From Parabacteroides distasonis (GTDB lineage Bacteria > Bacteroidota > Bacteroidia > Bacteroidales > Tannerellaceae), in contig SUXM01000003.1 of the NCBI GenBank assembly GCA_015060925.1, positions 89,613 through 153,612 of the forward strand: DNA of 64,000 nt, given 5' to 3'. Of this stretch, positions 7,585 to 14,507 are shown piece by piece. The stretch's first letter is position 1; every line of letters starts with the position of its first letter. The notes beneath the pieces are model-generated. The model was not told the DNA's origin and made no database searches. It saw only the letters and a list, made by a program, of their open reading frames with translations. Made by a program: the position numbers and the translations under genes.

Positions 7585-9381
7585 ATGAATGAAAATAGAT
7601 ACGCAGAAATTGAAGAAGTAGGATTGAATGAAGATTCATTTGACTTTGAAGATTTGGAACAAAAATTAGAAATTGAACTCTCTTCGAAATTGTCTGATCT
7701 TAAAATTTTAGAAGAAAACAGGAATATGATTGGAAATCCAAGTTCACTTGGGGAATCAGTTATGAATGTTGTATGGGAACAATTTATAAATCAAATAGGT
7801 GTTGTTGCTGGTGAAGATTTTATTAAAGAAAATCGTGGTTTAACCCTAGATTTGCGAGAATCAAAGCATATTCAAACTGGAGATAATTTTAAGAAAGCTG
7901 TTGAACTTGATGGTAAAATTGGTGTTTTATTAAAAAAAGTAAAATCAGGTGAAGCATCTGTAAAGGAAAAGTTTGAACTAAAGAAAATGCAAATTGAACG
8001 TAAAAGTTTTATTGCAAATCATAATAGGGATATTAATTATCAAAAAAGATATGAAGATTATCAATCCAATTTTCAATACGATAAAGATGGAAAAGTCATT
8101 ACTAAATATGACAGGATAGACGGAGAAGAAAAAGCGGTGTTAAAATCAGGTTATAGAGAACCATTTGACACAGAAAGGGGAAAAGACCCTAAAAAGGTTG
8201 GCTCTGCCTCTGTTCATATGGACGAGACAGTATCAATTGGTGAACTTTGTAGAGATCCTGAAGTAAACGCACATATGGATAAAAAGGATATCATTGCCTT
8301 TGATATTAGCGATGATAACTTAAACCCGATGGATGGTCGAGCAAATGAATCTAAGAATGATCATAAGGCTCAAAAATGGTTAGAAAGTGAGCGTAATGGA
8401 AAAAAGCCTGCTGATCGATTTGACATTGATGAAAAACAAATTAAAGAAAAAGATGAACATGCAAGAGGTGTCCTTGAAAAGGAAGTAGAAAAAGGGCGTA
8501 AAGAATCGGAGAAGACAGGTAAAGAATCAATAATAGCAGAAGCAAAACTAATAGGCGATAAAGCGCTTAGATCTGTATTTATGGGATTGCTTGCAGATTT
8601 AATCAAAACTATTATTCAGAAATTAATAGTTTGGTTACGTGCAGGAAAAAAGAATATAAAATCTTTTATTGAAAGTATAAAAGAAGCTATTAATACTTTT
8701 ATTAAAAACTTGAAACAAAAGTTACTTACAGCAGCTAATACTTTATTGACAACAATAGCTGATGCAATCCTCGGACCTGTTGTGAAAACAATAAAAAAAA
8801 TCTGGATATTTCTTAAACAAGGGGCTAAGTCTCTAAATGATGCTATTAATTATGTCCGTAATTCAAAAGATAAGCCATTCAGCATTTTGATGTTGGAAGT
8901 CGGTAAAATTATTATAGCAGGTCTTACAGCAGGTGGAGCCATGCTTTTAGGTGAAATTATAGAAAAAGGTTTATTGACAATTCCAGGATTTGCTTTTGAA
9001 ATACCTTTATTGGGAAGTTTAGCAAGTTTATTAGGTATTTTCTTTGGTGCATTAGTTGCTGGTATTATAGGTGCAATAGCATTATATTTCATTGATAAAG
9101 CTGTAGCAAAAAAACAAAAAGAAATAAATGAAAATCAACAATTTGAGAAAAAGAATGAGATTCGTCAAACTCAAAAAAAATTGATAGTTGCGACAGCAGT
9201 CAATGTCGATAATATAAAGAAGCAAACAGCTTCTGATATTGTAGAACGTCATGATAAAGCGGTTAGTGAAGTTTCTCATTTTGTTGATAATATAAAAGAG
9301 AATGAATCTGAATCTCAAAATATTCAAACTCAAAACAAAAAGAGTTTGGATTCTATAAATGATATGTTGGATAATATGTAA
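7585..9381 (+). CDS. Large membrane protein of the AT-rich module, unknown function
   Basis: A 598-aa protein with no family I recognise. Residues 1-150 are acidic and helical. Residues 190-330 are hydrophilic and charged, with a conserved-looking block (GSASVHMDETVSIGELC, then DDNLNPMDGRANESKND). From about 328 there are several amphipathic helices, then two Gly-rich hydrophobic segments (about 433-458 and 472-503) of the kind seen in membrane-inserting helical hairpins. The C-terminal 90 residues are a hydrophilic coiled-coil-like tail. No signal peptide. The make-up would suit a regulated pore or membrane-remodelling effector, but that is inference. It lies between a zinc-ribbon protein and a tail-anchored coiled-coil protein. 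Confidence 0.75.
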   Translation: MNENRYAEIEEVGLNEDSFDFEDLEQKLEIELSSKLSDLKILEENRNMIGNPSSLGESVMNVVWEQFINQIGVVAGEDFIKENRGLTLDLRESKHIQTGDNFKKAVELDGKIGVLLKKVKSGEASVKEKFELKKMQIERKSFIANHNRDINYQKRYEDYQSNFQYDKDGKVITKYDRIDGEEKAVLKSGYREPFDTERGKDPKKVGSASVHMDETVSIGELCRDPEVNAHMDKKDIIAFDISDDNLNPMDGRANESKNDHKAQKWLESERNGKKPADRFDIDEKQIKEKDEHARGVLEKEVEKGRKESEKTGKESIIAEAKLIGDKALRSVFMGLLADLIKTIIQKLIVWLRAGKKNIKSFIESIKEAINTFIKNLKQKLLTAANTLLTTIADAILGPVVKTIKKIWIFLKQGAKSLNDAINYVRNSKDKPFSILMLEVGKIIIAGLTAGGAMLLGEIIEKGLLTIPGFAFEIPLLGSLASLLGIFFGALVAGIIGAIALYFIDKAVAKKQKEINENQQFEKKNEIRQTQKKLIVATAVNVDNIKKQTASDIVERHDKAVSEVSHFVDNIKENESESQNIQTQNKKSLDSINDMLDNM

Positions 9382-9391
9382 AAGGGAGTTT

Positions 9392-10063
9392 ATGGATAAA
9401 TCGTTAATAAAAAGACATAACTTTGAAATTGAAAAAAATAAGATACAAGAAGTTTCTAAAAACTTACCACCTAGCCCTTATTTTAGAAGAGTTGAAGTAG
9501 ATGGGGGGCTTTTTAATTGGGGGGATCATAAAGTTACAGGAAGAGAAATGAATGATTTTGTATCTGATGTACAAGATGAAATGATTTCTATTAATTATAC
9601 ATTTAAATATGTAATAGGAGCATTTAAAGATGTATATAAAGCTTTAGATTATTTAGATAAAGAATATATTAAAGGTATTCTTATTTCTATAGAAGGAGCT
9701 GAAAAAGCAAGTAAACAAGCTCTTTCAGCACATGAAGGAAATAAGAAAACTATCCAGGCATTACAGAGAACTGTAGAAATATTAAAGGATTTTAAAGAGA
9801 CTGTTACATTTGATTTAGAAAATTTAAAATCGGAATTGACTCAGATTAAATTTTCGTCACAAGATTTTAAAGAATCTTGTGACGATATTCAAACTATAGC
9901 TAATGAGCGGAACTTACGTGATACAATAAATGCGATGAAAGACAAATATATTTTAGATAAAGCCGAAAATGAGAGAAGGATTAAGATAGCTTATTTTATT
10001 GCTGGTTTATCAGTAATTTTAACTATTGGTCATTTTGTTTTGCAAGTAATAGGTCTATTATGA
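9392..10063 (+). CDS. Tail-anchored coiled-coil protein of the AT-rich module
   Basis: A 223-aa protein. Residues 60-190 are highly helical and charged, with heptad-like spacing of hydrophobics. The last 25 residues (from IAYFIAGLSV) form one transmembrane segment with almost nothing after it, so the protein is probably C-terminally anchored. The ATG at 9392 is preceded by GGGAG, a good ribosome binding site; an upstream in-frame start would overlap the previous gene. Its stop overlaps the start of the AAA+ gene by ATGA. Function unknown; it could be a receptor or tether for the ATPase. Confidence 0.75.
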   Translation: MDKSLIKRHNFEIEKNKIQEVSKNLPPSPYFRRVEVDGGLFNWGDHKVTGREMNDFVSDVQDEMISINYTFKYVIGAFKDVYKALDYLDKEYIKGILISIEGAEKASKQALSAHEGNKKTIQALQRTVEILKDFKETVTFDLENLKSELTQIKFSSQDFKESCDDIQTIANERNLRDTINAMKDKYILDKAENERRIKIAYFIAGLSVILTIGHFVLQVIGLL

Positions 10064-11175
10064 GTAATAAATATGGAGAAATTTTACTTAAGAATGTATC
10101 ACTATTAGATAAAATGTCTAATAGTGGTGGTAAAATATCTAAATATGCAATAGCAATAGTAAATAGTCAAGATTCTTTATCTACTGTCTCTTTATATAGG
10201 ATATTATATACAATTGTTGAAAGTAAAAAAGTAGATGAGAAAACTCTTAATTTAGTAAAAAATATTAAAGATAATCTTATCAGTTTCTATGGTTATCAAA
10301 GAGTATTTGAAATTTGTAATGGAGTATCAATTAAACTATCAAACAGTGAAGAAAAAGAATCTTCATTATCTGAGTTACAAGCAGAATTGAATCAATTAGT
10401 AGGATTAGAAAATGTAAAGTCTAAAGTAAATGATTTAATTATATTTCAGAAAGTTCAACAATTACGTAAGAATCAAGGATTAAATACTTCTAAAAATACA
10501 TTGCATTTAGCTTTTACTGGTAATCCTGGTACGGGAAAAACTACTGTAGCTAGAATAGTTGGTAGAATATATAAGCAGATTGGATTATTGTCCAAAGGAC
10601 ATTTTACTGAGGTATCAAGAACAGATCTTATTGCTGGTTATCAAGGGCAAACAGCTCATAAAGTTAAAGAGGTAATTGAAAAATCTAAAGGTGGTGTATT
10701 GTTTATTGATGAAGCATATTCTATTACAGAAAATGAACATTCAGATTCTTATGGAAGAGAATGTTTGACTGAATTAACTAAAGCTCTTGAAGATTATAGA
10801 AATGATTTAGTTGTTATTGTTGCAGGTTATACTGAACCTATGCGAAAGTTTTTTGATTCTAATCCTGGATTAAAATCAAGATTTAATACATTTATTGAAT
10901 TTGATGATTATAATGCATCTGAATTATATGATATATTGTTAAATATCTGTAAGAAGAATGATTATACTCTTAGTGAAATTGCTGCTGAAAAGTTAAAATA
11001 CTTGTTAGAAGAAAAAACACTAAATAAAGATGAAAATTTTGCAAATGGACGATTGGTTAGAAATATATTTGATGATTTAGTAATGAATCATGCAAGAAGA
11101 ATTGTTAATAAATTAAATCCCAGTATATTAGATTTGAAAGAAATTGTAGATGGTGATATTTCATTATATAAATAG
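10060..11175 (+). CDS. AAA+ ATPase of the CbxX/CfxQ (SpoVK-like) family
   Basis: A 371-aa ATPase. After a helical N-terminal region of about 100 residues, the AAA+ module shows VGLENVKSKV, Walker A GNPGTGKTT (about residues 154-162), the pore-loop region SRTDLIAGYQGQTA, Walker B GGVLFIDEAYS (about 211-221), sensor-1 VIVAGYT and an arginine in KSRFNTFIEF (about 272). This is the CbxX/CfxQ-SpoVK clade, which includes the Rubisco activase-type remodeller CbbX. No Rubisco genes are here, so it has been reused, as in type VII secretion EccA. It is translationally coupled (4-bp overlap) to the tail-anchored protein, which suggests a membrane-recruited remodeller. Confidence 0.9.
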   Translation: MSNKYGEILLKNVSLLDKMSNSGGKISKYAIAIVNSQDSLSTVSLYRILYTIVESKKVDEKTLNLVKNIKDNLISFYGYQRVFEICNGVSIKLSNSEEKESSLSELQAELNQLVGLENVKSKVNDLIIFQKVQQLRKNQGLNTSKNTLHLAFTGNPGTGKTTVARIVGRIYKQIGLLSKGHFTEVSRTDLIAGYQGQTAHKVKEVIEKSKGGVLFIDEAYSITENEHSDSYGRECLTELTKALEDYRNDLVVIVAGYTEPMRKFFDSNPGLKSRFNTFIEFDDYNASELYDILLNICKKNDYTLSEIAAEKLKYLLEEKTLNKDENFANGRLVRNIFDDLVMNHARRIVNKLNPSILDLKEIVDGDISLYK

Positions 11176-11251
11176 TAGTTGTTTTTTATTATTTTTGTTA
11201 CATCTTTTATATAGGTTTAGATCTCTTTTATAGTTGTTGAGAGAAAACATT

Positions 11252-11286
11252 CGGTCGTGATTTGTCCGAGTATCCTTCTTCTTTTG
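11252..11286 (+). promoter_or_regulatory. Operator copy 3 and -7 box, 47-aa/YbjN operon
   Basis: CGGTCGTGATTTGTCCG (11252-11268) matches copies 1 and 2 in the key arms and in ATTTGTC. It is followed after 10 bp by a -7-like TTCTTTTG (11279-11286). The spacing equals that of copies 1 and 2. Transcription would start near 11292, which rules out an upstream TTG start at 11262. Confidence 0.65.
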
Positions 11287-11315
11287 TATTGTCAAATTTA
11301 AAACAATACGAAAAA

Positions 11316-11459
11316 ATGGATAAAGAATCAGAAAAAGTAGTTGTAAGAGAAATCGAAGAGAAGTTGTCTAATCCGGATTTGAAAAAGAATTTATCTACGA
11401 TTGGTCGTCATACAGGTGGAGTTTTTATTAAGAATCCTAAAAGAAAGGAGAATAAATAA
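11316..11459 (+). CDS. Small basic protein (47 aa), unknown
   Basis: ATG at 11316 is the first start downstream of the predicted transcription start. The peptide is charged (KESEKVVVREIEEKL) and ends in a basic tail (NPKRKENK) containing GRHTGGVFI. No family is recognised. GGAG precedes the next gene, which begins directly after this stop codon, so the two are translationally coupled. Confidence 0.55.
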   Translation: MDKESEKVVVREIEEKLSNPDLKKNLSTIGRHTGGVFIKNPKRKENK

Positions 11460-11915
11460 ATGAGTGGTGAGATAATACAAATACAGGTCGAGAAAGTTCT
11501 TACAGATCTTGATTTTCATTTTGAGTCAGAAGAAGAACAGGTTGTTGATTTTTCTGTCGGAATGGATCATTTGGATGTGTCTGTGCGATTGTTCTGTGAT
11601 GATGATCGAATCATCGCTTTTTCTGATAGTTCTATTCGAATTCCAAAAGAACGGCATTTGTCTGTTCTGGCGGAAATCAATCGCATTCATAATGAATCTC
11701 TTCGGAATGCTCATATTTTTATCAATGTTGAGAATAATCACTTGATGGCTCAAGCTGTGATGTATTTGGAAGAGATGGATGAGTTTCCGACTGCTACTTT
11801 TAAAAGTTTTCTTGGAGATGCTTGTTGGATCATTGATAACCATTATAAAGAAATCATGCGAGTGGTAGTTTGTCCGGATAAAGAGGAATTGATAAAACAG
11901 TTCCCAACAAATTAA
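11460..11915 (+). CDS. YbjN-domain protein
   Basis: A 151-aa protein. The fold pattern (alpha, several beta strands with VSVRLFCDDDRIIAF, then helix RHLSVLAEINRIHNE, strand NAHIFINVENNHLMAQAVMYLEE, and a final helix) matches the YbjN/type III secretion chaperone-like family. Such proteins bind partners or act in stress signalling; the E. coli YbjN level affects motility and stress traits. It directly follows the 47-aa gene and shares the operator-controlled promoter. Its partner here is unknown. Confidence 0.7.
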   Translation: MSGEIIQIQVEKVLTDLDFHFESEEEQVVDFSVGMDHLDVSVRLFCDDDRIIAFSDSSIRIPKERHLSVLAEINRIHNESLRNAHIFINVENNHLMAQAVMYLEEMDEFPTATFKSFLGDACWIIDNHYKEIMRVVVCPDKEELIKQFPTN

Positions 11916-11981
11916 TATTTCTATTTGGAGCTTCCGAAGTTCAAGTTGGATTTTTCGGCTTGCGATACGGCTTATAAGTGA

Positions 11982-12290
11982 TTTTTGTACATATTAAATC
12001 ATGTTGAGATTATGGGAGAGATACCAAAACATATTTGGGAGAATGATAACTTCTTGAAGAAGTTAAAGAGTGCGGTCGAGGTAGAACGGATGAGTTTGGA
12101 CGAACGTTTGGCATATGAGTTAAGTTTATCTGTCGAACGAGATTGGTATGCCTGCATGGAGTATCGCTATGAAGAGGGTGTGGAGAAAGGGATACTTCAA
12201 ACCGCTATTAACATGAAAAAGAGTGGCATAGATTTACAAACAATCGTGAACTGCACAGGCTTAACCTTGGAAGAGGTTGAGAAGTTGTAA
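11982..12290 (+). pseudogene. Remnant of Rpn/PD-(D/E)XK nuclease-family transposase, 3' part only
   Basis: The frame opens just after an in-frame TGA and reads FLYILNHVE, then EIPKHIWENDNF, then EEGVEKGILQTAINMKKSG and a short helix LTLEEVEKL. This is the usual C-terminal third of Bacteroides Rpn-type proteins (a W-L-Y-F-hydrophobic-HLE block, then REEG...MGM...I...TGLS.EEIE). The catalytic PD-(D/E)XK domain is missing. An internal ATG at 12012 could still give a 92-aa product, but a decayed copy is more likely. Confidence 0.65.
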
Positions 12291-12315
12291 GTTGAAGTTT
12301 AAAATAAGAGAAAGG

Positions 12316-12349
12316 CGGATAGCCAGGCGAGAGTTAGTCTGGTTATCCG
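12316..12349 (+). terminator. Terminator of the YbjN operon
   Basis: CGGATAGCCAG (12316-12326) pairs with CTGGTTATCCG (12339-12349) apart from a single G-T pair, with a 12-nt loop and TTTTTG following. It lies between convergent genes. Confidence 0.8.
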
Positions 12350-12356
12350 TTTTTGT

Positions 12357-13259
12357 TTATAATGAATTGTACCTTTCAAGCATTTGCTTTATGATAGCTT
12401 TCATCTCGTCTCGTAAAGAAGAGGGTTCAAGTACTTCGATATTTTCCCGATGCCATAGAATGTGCTGGATCAAGTCGTATGAAGGACGTAAGTAATATTG
12501 GAAAACTGCAAAACCATCTCCAGTCTTAATCTCTGTTTGAGATGAATGGATGGGGACTGAACGAACGTAATCAACCTGTTTGTTATACACTTTCAGTAAA
12601 ATCTTTTCAGGTTGCTGGTCATCGCGTATAATACCAAAGCAATCATGGTAGAAATTTTGTGGAGTGATGTGTGGAGACGGAATGAATGTTTGTTCTCCTA
12701 CTTTTATGTCATGTATACGCTCCAATGCCAGTACCCTGGTTTGACTACGATCTTTATATTCACAGATCAGATACCAACGATGTTCGAACAAACGAACGAA
12801 ACAGGGGATAACTTCGTATGAATAGGTTGTATCTTTTGTATAGTAGGAGGTATAATCAAAATGTACGGTTTTCTGTCGGTCTATTGCATCCAATAGGATT
12901 GATAATTTTTCCACACCGGTGTGAATATCCTCTACCATGACTTTGTTTCTGTGTTTGAGCGTCATGGAAGAGAGGTTATTGATATGGAAACTTCCTAACA
13001 GATATTTGTAGAGTGAGGATGATTTGATATCATCTGCATTGACTAACTCGTATTTTTTTACTCTGTTATTGTATTCTATATCCAGTTGAAAAGTATTGGA
13101 AATGAATTCTCTATCTCTCAAGAATGTTCGAGGAAGGATTTCTTCTCCCTCGTAGTTAAGTGATGAACGAATCCATCTATCATTAAGTTCTTTTAAAGAG
13201 GCTTTACCGTATTCATTTAATGTGTTTACAATCCATAAACAGCGTTCGTATTTGTTCAT
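12357..13259 (-). CDS. WYL-domain transcriptional regulator
   Basis: A 300-aa protein. The first 80 residues form a winged-helix region with the phrase RTFLRDREFISNTFQLDIEY, typical of WYL regulators. The WYL domain follows, with HFDYTSYY, EVIPCFVRLFEHRWYLICEY (W-Y-L near residue 160) and RVLALERIHDI. A C-terminal WCX-like part ends the protein. WYL proteins sense ligands such as nucleotides and often control defence or DNA-damage loci by binding palindromes. The ATG at 13259 is favoured over a TTG at 13268. It is the last gene of a leftward group with an operator upstream and is the obvious candidate to bind all four operators. Confidence 0.85.
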   Translation of the reverse strand: MNKYERCLWIVNTLNEYGKASLKELNDRWIRSSLNYEGEEILPRTFLRDREFISNTFQLDIEYNNRVKKYELVNADDIKSSSLYKYLLGSFHINNLSSMTLKHRNKVMVEDIHTGVEKLSILLDAIDRQKTVHFDYTSYYTKDTTYSYEVIPCFVRLFEHRWYLICEYKDRSQTRVLALERIHDIKVGEQTFIPSPHITPQNFYHDCFGIIRDDQQPEKILLKVYNKQVDYVRSVPIHSSQTEIKTGDGFAVFQYYLRPSYDLIQHILWHRENIEVLEPSSLRDEMKAIIKQMLERYNSL

Positions 13260-13280
13260 ATCACACAATTTTAATTTTTA

Positions 13281-13288
13281 CAAATGTA
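13281..13288 (-). promoter_or_regulatory. Possible internal promoter of the WYL gene
   Basis: A perfect -7 box TACATTTG on the minus strand lies 22 bp before the start codon. No good -33 motif is seen. The regulator may thus have a weak promoter of its own in addition to readthrough from 14385. Confidence 0.4.
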
Positions 13289-13301
13289 ATAAAATAGAAT
13301 C

Positions 13302-14144
13302 TTATTTTAGTTGTTTTCGGCTATAATAGGAGGAAACGATGTGCAATAGTAAAAGTAAGAATCCTATTATCAGGATACAGAAACCATGTGAATGAAAGAG
13401 TTCCGGGATGTTCTTCACAAAAGATTCAAAGAACATATTTGTTTCTATTCGATAGCTTTCCATATTCCATGCTTCCATGATAGGAGATAGTACTAATTGT
13501 CTAAAAAACAGGTATCCAAAACTCAATATAAAACTAAGTATCGGAATGAAAATCATCATTGTCAATATTTTATAAATATAGCCTACAATGGGATAACGAT
13601 TCATGAAAGGCATGGTATTATCCGTTTTCAATGCTGTACTGAAAAGTTCACGTAAAAGATGATTTTTATTTAAGAGTTGGTATTGTTGTATAAACATTTT
13701 CCATGTAGAGGTTTTAGGAAAAGAACTAGCCCCTCCTGTTAGCTTAAGATCATCAAACAAACCTGTTGATTCGGAAATATAGGTAAGATCCTCTTCTTCT
13801 GTTTCCATGAAATAATCCTGTAGGATTAGTCGGTAGGCCTCATGTAAGGTCTGATCGAAGTTACTTTTAAACCTTTTATTCCCAAATGTAGAGAAATGAT
13901 ACTGCTTATAATAAAACGAAGCAGCTAATAAACAGTCTAAAATTTTTAGACTGTTAAACGATATCTCTACTTGTAGTAAATCATACAACTCTTTTAGTTG
14001 AGCTGTATATTCTTTGTCTGAAGAGTAGCCTTTTAGATTTTCCAATGTACACAGATAGAAGCCAGCTAAATTATATAAAGGTTTGGAGATATCTTCAGAG
14101 TCCATAAGCATGACTAACTGTTCTTCTATTATTTTGATTTTCAT
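13302..14144 (-). CDS. Two-TM membrane protein, unknown function
   Basis: A 280-aa protein without a recognised family. The first 180 residues are soluble and helical. Two strong membrane segments follow (about residues 190-212 and 254-275) with a 40-residue loop containing MEAWNMESYRIETNMFFESF. The C-terminus is basic (YYSRKQLK). It overlaps the upstream small gene by 4 bp and is 42 bp from the WYL start, so the three genes form an operon under operator copy 4. Confidence 0.65.
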   Translation of the reverse strand: MKIKIIEEQLVMLMDSEDISKPLYNLAGFYLCTLENLKGYSSDKEYTAQLKELYDLLQVEISFNSLKILDCLLAASFYYKQYHFSTFGNKRFKSNFDQTLHEAYRLILQDYFMETEEEDLTYISESTGLFDDLKLTGGASSFPKTSTWKMFIQQYQLLNKNHLLRELFSTALKTDNTMPFMNRYPIVGYIYKILTMMIFIPILSFILSFGYLFFRQLVLSPIMEAWNMESYRIETNMFFESFVKNIPELFHSHGFCILIIGFLLLLLHIVSSYYSRKQLK

Positions 14145-14350
14145 CTTCTTAGTTTTTTTAGATTGATTTTGTCTTTTGCTGTTTTTAGTTCTGATTCAAA
14201 TAAAAGCTTTTGGATCTGCTCGTATGCTTTTATCTCTTTTTGAAAATACTCATAAGCTAAAGTTTCATTACCTTCTGAAATAGCTTTTAGTTTTTGTTGC
14301 TTTTGAAAAGCGTGATGTCTCTCTAATGTTTGCAGATATTCTGTATTCAT
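14141..14350 (-). CDS. Small coiled-coil protein (69 aa), unknown
   Basis: A charged, fully helical protein with heptad-like pattern (LERHHAFQKQQKLKAI..., then KEIKAYEQIQKLL). No domain is recognised. First gene of the leftward operon; the start at 14350 is 35 bp downstream of the -7 box TATGTTTG. It overlaps the membrane-protein gene by 4 bp, so the two products may act together. Confidence 0.6.
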   Translation of the reverse strand: MNTEYLQTLERHHAFQKQQKLKAISEGNETLAYEYFQKEIKAYEQIQKLLFESELKTAKDKINLKKLRR

Positions 14351-14384
14351 AATCTTTATGTTGTTTTTGATTTTAATGATAGTG

Positions 14385-14420
14385 CAAACATAGCCATGAA
14401 GGTCGGTTAATATGTGTCCG
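14385..14420 (-). promoter_or_regulatory. Operator copy 4 and -7 box, coiled-coil/membrane/WYL operon
   Basis: Reading leftward, CGGACACATATTAACCG (14420-14404) is followed after 11 bp by a perfect -7 box TATGTTTG (14392-14385). The outer bases GTCGG...CCGAC extend the symmetry. The position relative to the box matches copies 1-3 within one base. The operon includes the WYL gene, so autoregulation is likely. Confidence 0.65.
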
Positions 14421-14442
14421 ACTCATTCAATTTGTTTAACAA

Positions 14443-14483
14443 AAAAGCGAGTAATCAAACTTTATCTTTGATTACTCGCTTTT
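14443..14483. terminator. Strong bidirectional terminator
   Basis: A 17-bp perfect stem (14443-14459 with 14467-14483) with A-runs on one side and T-runs on the other. It lies 24 bp after the AbgT stop codon and insulates the operator-controlled operon from AbgT. Confidence 0.9.
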
Positions 14484-14507
14484 GCGTATGAAGTTGAATT
14501 TGGTTTC

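Noticed and set aside
6549..11251. Direct repeats or att sites bounding the AT-rich module
   Set aside because: Comparing the sequences on both sides by eye gave no convincing match, and no integrase is present.
11262..11315. In-frame TTG start giving a 65-aa protein before YbjN
   Set aside because: It lies inside operator copy 3 and upstream of the -7 box, so it would not be transcribed; the ATG at 11316 was used.
14141..14350. Coiled-coil/two-TM pair as a toxin-antitoxin system
   Set aside because: The second protein is a 280-aa membrane protein unlike known toxins, and nothing else supports this.
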